NCBI GenBank assembly: GCA_027483665.1
Contig: JAIXUC010000044.1
Location: 1-50,176, forward strand
Direction of reading: 5' to 3'
Length of the DNA: 50,176 nt
Origin: Comamonadaceae bacterium
GTDB lineage: Bacteria > Pseudomonadota > Gammaproteobacteria > Burkholderiales > Burkholderiaceae_C
A program made the translations under genes and the position numbers. The notes beneath the pieces were generated by a model, which worked only from the letters and a program-made list of their open reading frames with translations, had not been told where the DNA came from and ran no database searches. Each line of letters opens with the position of its first letter. Position 1 is the stretch's first letter. Positions 16,942-25,390 of the stretch are shown here, in pieces.

Positions 16942-17538
16942 TCACCCAAACAAGCCCGGCGCACCGTCATCCGGGTTGAGGGCGTCGCTGTAGAAGCAAC
17001 TGGGGCAGACCGCTCGATAGCGTTCGTTACCGCCAATTTCCACTTGCTCGCCTTCTTGCACGCGGCGGCCTTGGGCGTCGATGCGGATGTTCATGGTGGC
17101 TTTGCGGGCGCAGGCGCAGATGGATTTCATCTCTTCCACCTCGTCTGCAAGGGTCAGCAGCATGGCCGAGCCTGGGAAGGGCTCGCCGCGGAAGTCGCTG
17201 CGCAGGCCCCAGCAAATGACCGGCAGGTGGTCCACGTGCGCCAGGCGGTGCAGGCGGTGTACCTGCTGCGGCGTGAGGAACTGCGCCTCGTCAATGAGCA
17301 GGCAGGCCAGGTCTGCTGGCAGGTGCTCACGGACAAACTCGGTGTCGGGGCCGAAGGTGTCAGCTGAGCGCTGCAGGCCCAGGCGCGCGGCTACCACGCC
17401 GGGGCCTGCGCGGTCGTCGTGGGCTGCGGTGAAGAGCATCACGCGCATGCCGCGTTCTTCGTAGTTGTGCGCCACCTGTAACAAAGCGGTGGATTTGCCG
17501 GCGTTCATGGCGGCGTAGCGGAAATAGAGCTTGCTCAT
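16942..17538 (-). CDS. tdk: Thymidine kinase
   Basis: A cytosolic salvage enzyme that phosphorylates thymidine with ATP. It is of the small, tetrameric type II form: P-loop MNAGKST (residues 11-17), the catalytic region LIDEAQFL near residue 84, and zinc ligands in CACARKAT and CPSC towards the C-terminus. The 198-residue length is normal. Its start overlaps the stop of the upstream LysR gene in ATGA, so it is probably translated from the same message. Confidence 0.96.
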   Translation of the reverse strand: MSKLYFRYAAMNAGKSTALLQVAHNYEERGMRVMLFTAAHDDRAGPGVVAARLGLQRSADTFGPDTEFVREHLPADLACLLIDEAQFLTPQQVHRLHRLAHVDHLPVICWGLRSDFRGEPFPGSAMLLTLADEVEEMKSICACARKATMNIRIDAQGRRVQEGEQVEIGGNERYRAVCPSCFYSDALNPDDGAPGLFG

Positions 17539-18578
17539 GGGGCGCTGGGTTTGGACGGGCGGCGGGGCGTGCGAGTGGGCATTCTGCTGCGGGCTTGGGC
17601 CGTCAGCTGCGCCTTGCGCGCACCGGGTATGGGTGGCTGGATACGACCGCTGCTGCTCAGGCGAACCTGCAACTCTGGCAGTGTGCCAAGTCCTTGCACC
17701 AGGTGCTCCACCAGCGCCCGCACGCGCGGCGCCAAGCCGATGCGGTGTGGGTAAAACAAGGCCATCTCGACCAGGCCACCTTCGTGCTGACGCGCCAGCA
17801 CCTGCTTCAAGGCGCCGCTTTGCAGCTCAGGCCAAGCATGGTGCAGCCCGATTTGCGCGATCCCCATGTGCGCCAGCACGGCGTCGAGCACGGCCTCGGG
17901 GTCAGAGAGCATCAGCGCGGCCTGCGGCTGCCAAGCCAGCACTTGCCCACTTTCGCGAAAAGACCAAGCCGCCACGTGGCCTGAGGCAAAGCGAACGCCC
18001 ACCAGTTGATGCGCCGCCAAGCCGCGCCAGTCGGCCGGCTCCGGCACGCGCGACAGGTACTCGGGCGTGGCCACCAGTACCAGGGGAATGCTGCACAGCG
18101 GTCGCGCCACCATGCCCTCGGGCGGCGCTGCTGCACCGCGAATGCCGACATCAAAGCCGTCGCGCACCAAATCCACGCGGGCGTCGGACAGGCTCAGCTC
18201 CACGCGCAGGCGCGGATGGCGTTGCAAGAGCGCGGGCAGCAAGGGCAGCACGAAACGCCGCCCAAAGCCGTGGCCACAAGACAAGCGCACCAGGCCCTCA
18301 GGCTCGTCGTCGTTGCGCGCGGCTGCACCGGCGGCCTCCAGTTGCTGCAAGCCGGCGCGCGCTTGCGCCACGAAGCGCCGGCCTTCATCGGTCAGCGACA
18401 ACTGACGCGTGGTGCGGTTGAACAGGCGCGCGCCCAAACGCGCCTCCAGCGCTGCCACGTTCTTGCTGACCGCTGCGGGCGTGAGGTCCAACACGCGGGC
18501 GGCGGCCGTGAAGCTGCCGCTGTCGGCCGCTTGCACCGCGCAAACCCAGCCCGAGAGCGTGTGCTGAAAACCCTTCAT
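17535..18578 (-). CDS. LysR-family transcriptional regulator
   Basis: A DNA-binding regulator with an N-terminal winged helix-turn-helix (about 10-70, FTAAARVLDLTPAAVSKNVAALE) and a substrate-binding effector domain (about 95-300). It is divergent from the NmrA-type oxidoreductase gene, its likely target. At 347 residues it is about 40 longer than usual: a basic, Pro-rich tail (RIQPPIPGARK onward) extends past the effector domain and overlaps tdk by 4 nt. The tail may be a recent read-through extension. The effector is unknown. Confidence 0.93.
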   Translation of the reverse strand: MKGFQHTLSGWVCAVQAADSGSFTAAARVLDLTPAAVSKNVAALEARLGARLFNRTTRQLSLTDEGRRFVAQARAGLQQLEAAGAAARNDDEPEGLVRLSCGHGFGRRFVLPLLPALLQRHPRLRVELSLSDARVDLVRDGFDVGIRGAAAPPEGMVARPLCSIPLVLVATPEYLSRVPEPADWRGLAAHQLVGVRFASGHVAAWSFRESGQVLAWQPQAALMLSDPEAVLDAVLAHMGIAQIGLHHAWPELQSGALKQVLARQHEGGLVEMALFYPHRIGLAPRVRALVEHLVQGLGTLPELQVRLSSSGRIQPPIPGARKAQLTAQARSRMPTRTPRRPSKPSAP

Positions 18579-18590
18579 GCGGCACCCCTT

Positions 18591-18613
18591 TTGACAACTT
18601 CAGGTTGAAGATG
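18591..18613. promoter_or_regulatory. Candidate LysR operator with -35 box
   Basis: CTTCA-GGT-TGAAG (18598-18610) is a perfect 13-bp palindrome containing the T-N11-A pattern of LysR operators, in the 120-bp gap between the divergent regulator and oxidoreductase genes. TTGACA at 18591-18596 could be the -35 of the rightward gene, but no good -10 follows at standard spacing, which is usual for an activated promoter. Confidence 0.45.
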
Positions 18614-18698
18614 ATGTGAGCCATTGTGTCTTCTAAAGCATGTCTTTGAAGCCCAGAATTCGGCCCATCAACCCAGCAACATCCTTCAGGAGCCTCAC

Positions 18699-19547
18699 AT
18701 GTCCCAGACCATTCTCATCACCGGTGCCACCGGCAACATTGGCCAGCCTTTGGTGGCTGCATTGAAAGCGGCGGGCGCGCCCGTCGAGGTGCTGGCCTCG
18801 CCAGACCGAGCCCAGGGTGTGCCCGCGCGGCAGGCCCGCTTTGAAGACAAGGCCGCACTGACCCGCGCCTTTGAAGGCGTGCACACCTTGTTCGTGCTGC
18901 TGCCGCTGGTGCCTGAAAAGCTCAGCCTGGCGCGCCATGTGGCCGATGCAGCCCGCGCAGCCGGTGTGCAGCACATCGTGCGCTCCAGCGGCGCGGGTGC
19001 AGACCCCAGCTCGCCGCTGTCTTTGCCCAGGCTGCAAGGCGAGATCGATGCGGTCATGCAAGACAGCGGCATTGCCACCACCTTCATTCGCCCTTCTTTC
19101 TTCATGCAAAACCTCACCGGCTGGCAGCGCGAGGCCATCCGCTCTGGCGTGCTCTACGCAGCGCACGGCCAAGGCGCGCAAGGTTTTGTGGATGTGCGCG
19201 ACGTAGCAGAAGCCACGGCGCAGGTGTTGCTGAAGCCAGCCCATCACGCGGGGAAGGCCTATACGCTGACTGGACCGCAGGCTTTCACCGACGACGAGGT
19301 GACCGCCTTGATTGCCCAGGCCACCGGCAAAGCCATTCGCTACCAGAGCGTGCCGGACTCCGCTGCTCAGGATGCGATGGCAGCGATGGGCACGCCAGCG
19401 GTGCTGATTGATTGGCTCATGAGCCTGAACACCGTCATTCAGAACGGCTGGGGCGCGGGGCTGACCCAGGACGTGCAGCAACTCACTGGACGCGCACCGC
19501 GCAGACTGCAAGACTTTGTTCGGGAGCACGCCAGCGCCTGGGCTTGA
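18699..19547 (+). CDS. NmrA-type NAD(P)-binding oxidoreductase
   Basis: A 282-residue protein with an N-terminal Rossmann fold, glycine motif TGATGNIG (residues 8-15), and the layout of the atypical short-chain dehydrogenase/NmrA group that includes the quinone reductase QorB (YtfG). The Tyr-x3-Lys pair of classical short-chain dehydrogenases is not evident. AGGAG ends 6 nt before the ATG at 18699, a strong ribosome site. It is divergent from the LysR gene, a common pairing. Function as a quinone or aldehyde reductase is inferred only. Confidence 0.88.
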   Translation: MSQTILITGATGNIGQPLVAALKAAGAPVEVLASPDRAQGVPARQARFEDKAALTRAFEGVHTLFVLLPLVPEKLSLARHVADAARAAGVQHIVRSSGAGADPSSPLSLPRLQGEIDAVMQDSGIATTFIRPSFFMQNLTGWQREAIRSGVLYAAHGQGAQGFVDVRDVAEATAQVLLKPAHHAGKAYTLTGPQAFTDDEVTALIAQATGKAIRYQSVPDSAAQDAMAAMGTPAVLIDWLMSLNTVIQNGWGAGLTQDVQQLTGRAPRRLQDFVREHASAWA

Positions 19548-19577
19548 GCTTGAGGCCAGACCGATGTGGCCCTGGCG

Positions 19578-19615
19578 GCTCTGCGCGGCACGGTACAGCC
19601 CGGGCTGCGCAGGGC
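19578..19615. terminator. Hairpin between convergent genes
   Basis: GCTCTGCGC (19578-19586) pairs with GCGCAGGGC (19607-19615) through nine pairs including one G-T, with a 20-nt loop. It lies between the ends of two convergent genes (19547 and 19627), where a bidirectional terminator would be expected, but has no T-tract. Confidence 0.35.
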
Positions 19616-19626
19616 TTGGCTCCGAC

Positions 19627-20202
19627 TTACAAGCGCGGCGATGGCTCGCCCGGCGTCCACAACCCCAGCCGCGGCAAGAGTGCCCGGTAAGGTGCCAGCA
19701 ACAGCAGCGCCATGAGCCACTTGATGCCCAAATCGCCAGCGGCCAGCATGCGCCAGTCGAGGTCGGTGCCGGCAAAGGCGATGGAAAAAAACAGCAGGGT
19801 GTCGACCACCGAGGCCACGACCGAGCCGATCAGCGGCGCTTGCCACCAGCTGCGCGCACGCAAGCGGTTGAAGGCGCTGATGTCCAGCCACTGCGCCACG
19901 ATGAAGGCCACGCCAGAAGCCAACGCAATGCGCCAAGGTGCCAGCAGCAAAGACACGGCCACAGCCACAGCGAAACCCACCCAGGCCACGCGCCGCGCAG
20001 CAGCGGGGCCCACGGCGCGGTTCGTGAGGTCGGTCACCAAGAAGGCCACGGGGTAGGTGAATGCGCCCCAGGTCAGCCAGTCGTTGATGGGGAATTGCAC
20101 CAGCCAGTTGGAGGCGACGACGACGACGGCCATGGCCAGCACGGCAGGCCACAAGGTGACCAAGGTCAGCCAACGTGCGGAGGGTGGGTGGAGGTCTTGC
20201 AT
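19627..20202 (-). CDS. yhhQ: Queuosine precursor transporter, YhhQ family
   Basis: A 191-residue inner-membrane protein with about six hydrophobic segments. The family is recognised from [22 protein letters not shown] and [16 protein letters not shown], the conserved core of the VUT/YhhQ group, which imports the queuosine precursors preQ0 or preQ1. A start at 20202 puts the first helix about 10 residues in; the longer reading to 20379 would run through the divergent gene. The Ala/Trp-rich C-terminus ends shortly after the last helix. Confidence 0.9.
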   Translation of the reverse strand: MQDLHPPSARWLTLVTLWPAVLAMAVVVVASNWLVQFPINDWLTWGAFTYPVAFLVTDLTNRAVGPAAARRVAWVGFAVAVAVSLLLAPWRIALASGVAFIVAQWLDISAFNRLRARSWWQAPLIGSVVASVVDTLLFFSIAFAGTDLDWRMLAAGDLGIKWLMALLLLAPYRALLPRLGLWTPGEPSPRL

Positions 20203-20208
20203 CGCCAA

Positions 20209-20233
20209 ATTGTCGCAGCGTGACTGCGACAAT
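20209..20233. promoter_or_regulatory. Perfect 10-bp palindrome between divergent starts
   Basis: ATTGTCGCAG and CTGCGACAAT are exact reverse complements with a 5-bp spacer, filling the 37-bp gap between yhhQ (start 20202) and the PLP-enzyme gene (start 20240), 6 nt from each ATG. It could be a shared operator, or, once transcribed, a hairpin covering both ribosome sites. Confidence 0.6.
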
Positions 20234-20239
20234 CCGTCG

Positions 20240-21421
20240 ATGTCTGCGCCACTGTCCACCCAAGCCTTGCATCTACCTGCGGTGCCCAAGGACGCAGCGC
20301 CGGGCCAGACCAGCCCTTGCGCAGCATCGGCATCGTCGGCACCGTCCACACAGTGGGCGCAATGGGCCATGGCCCGCATCGAGGCCGACTTTCAGCGCAG
20401 CGCAGACACGCACCTCATCGCCCTTCCTTTGCCGCTCTGGGCCGAAGCGGGCATCGACCTCTACCTCAAAGACGAATCCACCCACCCGACCGGCAGCTTG
20501 AAGCACCGATTGGCGCGGTCTTTGTTTTTGTATGCGCTGTGCAACGGCTGGTTGCACGAGGGGTGCACGGTGGTCGAGGCATCGAGTGGCTCCACCGCTG
20601 TGAGCGAGGCCTACTTCGCGCGGTTGCTGGGCTTGCCCTTTATCGCTGTCATGCCGCACGGCACCTCGGCGCAAAAGATCGCAGAAATTGGTTTCTATGG
20701 CGGCCAATGCCACTTCGTGGACCGAGCCGACGAGGTGTATGACGCGGCGCGGGCCTTGGCGCAAGAGCGCAGCGGCCACTACATGGACCAGTTCACCTAT
20801 GCCGAGCGCGCCACCGACTGGCGCGGCAACAACAACATCGCAGAGAGCATGTTTGCGCAGATGGCGCACGAGCGCCACCCGGTGCCGCGCTGGGTGGTGG
20901 TAGGGGCGGGCACAGGCGGCACCAGCGCCACCATCGGGCGCTATGTGCGCTATCGGCGCTATGCCACGGGCTTGTGCGTGGCAGACCCCGTGGGCTCGGT
21001 CTTTGGTGCTTACCACGCCTGTGGCGACGCCAGCTTGAAGGCCCCGGGTTCACGCATCGAAGGCATTGGCCGGCCGCGTGTGGAGCCCAGCTTCATTCGC
21101 AGTCTGGTCGACCGCATGGTGGAGGTGGCCGATGTGGATTCAGTGGCCGCCATGCGCAGCTTGGGCGCGCTGCTGGGCCGCCGCGTGGGGCCGTCCACCG
21201 GCACCAACCTGGTGGCCATGCTCACCCTGGCGCAAGAGATGCGCAGCGCTGGCCAAAGCGGATCCATCCTCTCGCTGCTGTGCGACTCGGGCGAGCGCTA
21301 CTTGCCCAGTTATCAAGACCCCACCTGGGTAAGCGGCCGCTTTGGCGACTGCACTGCCGCGGAGCAAAGCATCCTTGATCAGTTGGGTGGGCCCCGAGCC
21401 AAGGCTCAGGACAGGCCCTGA
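20240..21421 (+). CDS. PLP-dependent cysteine synthase-family enzyme, Cds1-like
   Basis: A fold-type II PLP enzyme of 393 residues. The PLP lysine is in [11 protein letters not shown] (about residue 87), the substrate loop in [13 protein letters not shown], the phosphate-binding loop in [14 protein letters not shown] and a late CDSGERYL. This set, in particular SLKHRLA, matches the Cds1-type cysteine desulfhydrase group rather than CysK. It may degrade cysteine to sulfide, pyruvate and ammonia. The first 40 residues are low-complexity Ala/Ser/Pro; an internal ATG at about residue 44 (MARIEADF) is a possible true start. Its stop overlaps the next ATG (TGATG). Confidence 0.87.
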   Translation: MSAPLSTQALHLPAVPKDAAPGQTSPCAASASSAPSTQWAQWAMARIEADFQRSADTHLIALPLPLWAEAGIDLYLKDESTHPTGSLKHRLARSLFLYALCNGWLHEGCTVVEASSGSTAVSEAYFARLLGLPFIAVMPHGTSAQKIAEIGFYGGQCHFVDRADEVYDAARALAQERSGHYMDQFTYAERATDWRGNNNIAESMFAQMAHERHPVPRWVVVGAGTGGTSATIGRYVRYRRYATGLCVADPVGSVFGAYHACGDASLKAPGSRIEGIGRPRVEPSFIRSLVDRMVEVADVDSVAAMRSLGALLGRRVGPSTGTNLVAMLTLAQEMRSAGQSGSILSLLCDSGERYLPSYQDPTWVSGRFGDCTAAEQSILDQLGGPRAKAQDRP

Positions 21422-22548
21422 TGCAACGGCGCGCGCTCTTGCACACAGCCTGGCAAGCCGGGGCCTTGGCCGCGTTGGGGGTACCCGCAGCTGTGCAGGC
21501 ACTACAGCCGCGCACCCTGGTGTTTCCGCGAGACCACGGCAGCCACCCGGAACTGCGCACGGAGTGGTGGTACATGACCGGGTACTTGAGCGAGGCAACG
21601 GGTGCAGCACCGCTGGGCAAGGCAACCAGCGACACGCCCCCGCAGTTCGGCTTTCAGGTGACGTTCTTCCGCTCGCGCGTGGCCAGCACGCAGGCCGTGG
21701 GCTCGGCATTCGCTGCCAAACAGCTGGTGTTGGCGCACGCGGCCATCACCGACTTGCGCGGGCGACGCTTGTTGCACGACCAGCGCCTGGCGCGCGCCGG
21801 TTTTGGCATTGCCGAGGCCAGTGATGACGACACCGATGTGCGGCTGCGCGGCTGGCAGTTGAAGCGTCGCGCGGCCAGTTCAGGCCACGCGGGCACCCAC
21901 TATGCAGCGGACATTGCGGCGCGAGACTTCTCTCTGAAGCTGAACTGCCAAACCACGCAAGCGGTGTTGCTGCAAGGCCAGCAAGGTTTGTCGCGCAAAG
22001 GCCCACAAGCCCAGCAGGCCAGCTACTACTACTCGCAGCCGCAACTCGCGGTGAGCGGAGAGGTGGCCTTGGGAGCTCAGCGCCTGCAGGTGCGCGGGCG
22101 CGCCTGGCTAGACCACGAGTGGAGCGAAGCGCTGCTGCACCCGTTGGCGGTCGGCTGGGATTGGATCGGCATGAACCTGCACGATGGCTCTGCCCTCACC
22201 GCCTTTCGGCTGCGCACCGCACAAGGTGAGGCGCTTTGGGCCGGCGGCTCTTACCGCAGTGCCGGTGGTGCGCTGCGCGTCTTTGGCGAACAAGAAGTGC
22301 GCTTCGTGCCACGGCGCACTTGGCGCAGCACCCGAACACCGGCCACCTACCCGGTGGACTGGACGGTGTTCACACCGGCAGGCACCTTCGAGGTGCGCGC
22401 CCTGCTCGACGACCAAGAACTCGACAGCAGCGGATCCACCGGCGCTGTTTACTGGGAAGGCCTGAGCAGTTTGAGCGACCCGTCTGGCCAAGTGCGTGGC
22501 CTGGGTTACTTGGAGATGACCGGCTACACCCAACCCATCCGTTTTTGA
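21421..22548 (+). CDS. AttH/CrtC-type lipocalin-like protein
   Basis: A secreted 375-residue protein. A signal peptide of about 27 residues ([11 protein letters not shown]...AVQA) precedes the family opening DHGSHPELRTEWWYMTGYL, the mark of the AttH/hydroxyneurosporene-hydratase fold of two lipocalin-like barrels. The later DHEWSE segment and C-terminal GLGYLEMTGY also fit. In many bacteria this protein is encoded with a LolD-like ATPase and a large FtsX permease; here those are at 5853 and 13041. No carotenoid genes are seen, so a hydratase role is unlikely. The start overlaps the upstream stop by 1 nt. Confidence 0.88.
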   Translation: MQRRALLHTAWQAGALAALGVPAAVQALQPRTLVFPRDHGSHPELRTEWWYMTGYLSEATGAAPLGKATSDTPPQFGFQVTFFRSRVASTQAVGSAFAAKQLVLAHAAITDLRGRRLLHDQRLARAGFGIAEASDDDTDVRLRGWQLKRRAASSGHAGTHYAADIAARDFSLKLNCQTTQAVLLQGQQGLSRKGPQAQQASYYYSQPQLAVSGEVALGAQRLQVRGRAWLDHEWSEALLHPLAVGWDWIGMNLHDGSALTAFRLRTAQGEALWAGGSYRSAGGALRVFGEQEVRFVPRRTWRSTRTPATYPVDWTVFTPAGTFEVRALLDDQELDSSGSTGAVYWEGLSSLSDPSGQVRGLGYLEMTGYTQPIRF

Positions 22549-22556
22549 AGAAGCCC

Positions 22557-24371
22557 ATGACCGAACGCGCCAAAGCCCAATCACCCCAGAGCCTCAGTGG
22601 CCTGTTGCCTTTTCTGCGGCCTTACCGGGGACGCATCGGCTTGGCCTTGGTGTTCCTGCTGTTGGCAGCAGCGGCCACGCTGGCCTTTCCGTTGGCGCTG
22701 CGCAGCCTGATTGATGGCGGGCTGGTGGGCCGGTCTGCTGGCGACCAGCTTCTGGCGCTGCGCGAGCACTTCGTGGCCTTGTTTGCTGTGGCGGTGGCCT
22801 TGGGCCTGTTCTCTGCCGGACGCTTCTACATGGTGAGCTGGCTGGGCGAACGCGTCACGGCCGATTTGCGCCAAGCGGTCTACGCGCATGTCTTGCGACA
22901 GAGCCCGGGCTTCTTCGAGACCACGCAAACCGGCGAGGTGCTGTCGCGCCTGACCGTGGACACGACGCTCGTACAAACCGTGGTGGGCTCCTCGCTGTCG
23001 CTGGGTTTGCGCAACGCGGTCATGGGCGCAGGCGCCTTGGGCATTTTGGTGTGGACCAACCCTTGGGTGATGGCACAAGTGGGTGCGGTGCTGGTGCTCA
23101 TCGTCGTGCCGGCTTTGGTGTTCGGTCGGCGCGTGCGCAAACTCTCGCGCGCCAGCCAAGACCGCGTGGCCGACTCCAGCGCGATTGCAGCCGAGGTGCT
23201 CAACGCCATTCCGGTGGTGCAAAGCTACACGGCCGAAGGGCGCGAAGCGCAGCGCTTCGAACGATCCACCTACGAAGCTTTCCGCACCGCGGTGCGGCGT
23301 ACAGCAGCGCGCTCGGTGCTGGTGGCCTTCATCATCATCGCCACCTCTGCCGCGCTGCTGTGGGGCCTGTACCAAGGCACGCAGGCGGTGATGGCTGGCG
23401 AAATCAGCGCCGGGCACCTGGGGCAAACGGTGGTCTACGTCATCATCTTGGCGGGTGCTTTTGCGGTGCTGGGCGAGGTCTATGGCGACCTGCTGCGCGC
23501 AGCAGGGGCCACCGAGCGTCTGATGGAGCTGCTGCACTCCAGCTCGTCCATTGCCTCTCCAGAACAACCTGTGGCCTTGCCCGCGCTGTCACGCGGCAGC
23601 ACGCTGCGCTTTGAGGACGTGACGTTTCACTACCCCTCGCGGCCACTGCACCCGGCACTCAGCCATTTCACGCTGGATGTGCAGGCCGGTGAGACCGTGG
23701 CCTTGGTCGGCCCGAGCGGCGCGGGCAAGAGCACGGTGTTTCAGTTGTTGCTGCGCTTCTACGATCCCGATGGAGCACCCGCGCAAGGCGATGCTGGCTT
23801 GTCGGGGCGCATCCTGCTCGACGGTGTGGACACCCGCTCGTTGGCCTTGCACACGCTGCGCGGGCGCATCGGCATCGTGCCGCAAGACCCGGTGATTTTT
23901 TCCACCAGCGCGATGGACAACATCCGCTACGGCAGGCCCGAGGCCAGCGACGCCGAGGTGCGCGCAGCAGCACAAGCCGCTTATGCCGACGGGTTCATTG
24001 AAGAGCTGCCGCAGGGCTACGACACCTTCTTGGGCGAGCGTGGCGTGCGCCTGTCGGGCGGTCAGCGCCAGCGCATCGCCATTGCGCGCGCCATGCTGAA
24101 AAACCCGCCGCTGCTGCTGCTCGACGAGGCCACGAGCGCATTGGACGCTGAGAGCGAGCGCGTGATTCAAGCGGCCTTGGAATCAGCCATGCAAAGAAGA
24201 ACCGGCGCGCGCACCACGCTCGTCATTGCGCACCGCCTGGCCACGGTGCAAAGCGCCGACCGCATCGTGGTGCTCGACCAAGGCCGCATCGTCGAGCAAG
24301 GCCGCCACGATGAATTGGTGGCCCTGGGCGGTGTTTATGCGCGGCTGGCTGCGCTGCAGTTCACGGCCTGA
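22557..24371 (+). CDS. MsbA-type ABC exporter (fused permease-ATPase)
   Basis: A 604-residue half-transporter acting as a dimer. The transmembrane domain (about 25-310, six helices) has QSPGFFETTQTGEVLSRL, a typical exporter coupling segment. The nucleotide domain (about 345-600) has Walker A GPSGAGKST (about 382-390), signature LSGGQRQR near 500 and Walker B LLLLDEATSALD. The match is to the general ABCB lipid/drug exporter group; a housekeeping MsbA role is possible but not shown. It starts 8 nt after the AttH-type gene and is probably co-transcribed with it. Confidence 0.93.
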   Translation: MTERAKAQSPQSLSGLLPFLRPYRGRIGLALVFLLLAAAATLAFPLALRSLIDGGLVGRSAGDQLLALREHFVALFAVAVALGLFSAGRFYMVSWLGERVTADLRQAVYAHVLRQSPGFFETTQTGEVLSRLTVDTTLVQTVVGSSLSLGLRNAVMGAGALGILVWTNPWVMAQVGAVLVLIVVPALVFGRRVRKLSRASQDRVADSSAIAAEVLNAIPVVQSYTAEGREAQRFERSTYEAFRTAVRRTAARSVLVAFIIIATSAALLWGLYQGTQAVMAGEISAGHLGQTVVYVIILAGAFAVLGEVYGDLLRAAGATERLMELLHSSSSIASPEQPVALPALSRGSTLRFEDVTFHYPSRPLHPALSHFTLDVQAGETVALVGPSGAGKSTVFQLLLRFYDPDGAPAQGDAGLSGRILLDGVDTRSLALHTLRGRIGIVPQDPVIFSTSAMDNIRYGRPEASDAEVRAAAQAAYADGFIEELPQGYDTFLGERGVRLSGGQRQRIAIARAMLKNPPLLLLDEATSALDAESERVIQAALESAMQRRTGARTTLVIAHRLATVQSADRIVVLDQGRIVEQGRHDELVALGGVYARLAALQFTA

Positions 24372-24374
24372 AGC

Positions 24375-25244
24375 TCAAGCCTTGGGGCTGGCGATGTCGC
24401 TGATGTAGAGGCGGACGATGGAGCCCTCTGCGTCGATCTCTGCTTTGGCCAGAAACCGCAAGGGCTTCAACTGAGCCATGCCCATCGCATAGGGGTTGTT
24501 GGGCGTTTTGCCCACGGGGTCGGTGATGGTGGCATTGATGCGCGCGCCAGATGGGTCGCTCTCCAAAGTGACGCGGCAGTTGCCAGTCTCCATGTCCATT
24601 TCTGAGATGACACCGCCGTACTCGCGCGTGGTTTCGATCGAACTGGAGATGCTGCCCATGAGGGCTTCTTTGGTGCGCTGGTCCAACACCACCTCGGGAC
24701 TGGAAGCCCCCTTGCTGTAGATGCCGATGGCATCGCAAGAGGAGCCGATGGGCGCCAATGCCTGCTTGGCAGCGGGCTGGAGTGCATCTGCCATGCGCTC
24801 CACCGTTCCCAGCAGGCGATCGACCATGGCCGCGTTTTGACCCATGGACTGTTTCAACGCATCACTCAAGTGCTTCATTTCTTCTTGACCGCGTTTTCCA
24901 AAAACGTGTTGTGCCAGCAAGGTCAGGGCCACGCCTCCGAATCCAGACCATGCCTCTTTTGACAAGGCGACGTCCTGGATTTGAGCCAAGACTTCATAGC
25001 AGCGATGCTCTTGGACGGGAACAGCGTACACCCGAACCGACAGTGAATCGTATTGCTTGTTGTACCTCCCGGTTCGAGCGAGGTGGCCACATACGGCCAA
25101 GATCCTCGCGAAGCCTTGCAGGGACATGCCCAACTGATTGAGTTCCAGCGCATGCCGTTGTGCGTCGCCGCCGATGTATCGGATGGAGTACGCCATCTCG
25201 ATGGGTCCTGGCTCCATCAGCGTGACCGCTGCTGCATCGCTCAT
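24375..25244 (-). CDS. Uncharacterised 289-residue protein
   Basis: I do not recognise a defined function. The N-terminal third (YSIRYIGGDAQRHALELNQL, then SLQGFARILAVCGHL) faintly recalls a widespread uncharacterised proteobacterial family that I recall as DUF7946; that link is from memory. A hydrophobic stretch (about 96-112) near WSGFGGVALTLLAQHVFG could be a membrane segment, followed by a helical section and a beta-rich C-terminus. An AGGAG ribosome site precedes the ATG at 25244. It stands alone: convergent with the exporter (3 nt apart) and 146 bp from the DUF1178 gene. Base use looks less GC-rich than the neighbours, which hints at acquisition. Confidence 0.75.
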   Translation of the reverse strand: MSDAAAVTLMEPGPIEMAYSIRYIGGDAQRHALELNQLGMSLQGFARILAVCGHLARTGRYNKQYDSLSVRVYAVPVQEHRCYEVLAQIQDVALSKEAWSGFGGVALTLLAQHVFGKRGQEEMKHLSDALKQSMGQNAAMVDRLLGTVERMADALQPAAKQALAPIGSSCDAIGIYSKGASSPEVVLDQRTKEALMGSISSSIETTREYGGVISEMDMETGNCRVTLESDPSGARINATITDPVGKTPNNPYAMGMAQLKPLRFLAKAEIDAEGSIVRLYISDIASPKA

Positions 25245-25270
25245 TTCTTGCTCCTTTGGTGCGTGGATGT

Positions 25271-25290
25271 GCCGCCCTGATGAAGGCGGC
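25271..25290. other. GC-rich hairpin upstream of the 289-residue protein gene
   Basis: GCCGCC and GGCGGC form a 6-bp stem with an 8-nt loop, 27 nt upstream of the start codon. It could be a leader hairpin or the end of the leftward DUF1178 region; no T-tract. Confidence 0.3.
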
Positions 25291-25390
25291 TATCACATGC
25301 TCAAACGAAAGGAGGATTTGCTGCGGTCAGCACTGCCCTGAAATCAACAGAAGAAAGCCAGTGAGTACCAAGTGACCAGCCCGGCTGTGC

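Noticed and set aside
21421-22548. Carotenoid 1,2-hydratase (CrtC) as the function of the lipocalin-like protein
   Set aside because: No carotenoid genes are nearby and the family name covers many non-carotenoid AttH-type proteins.
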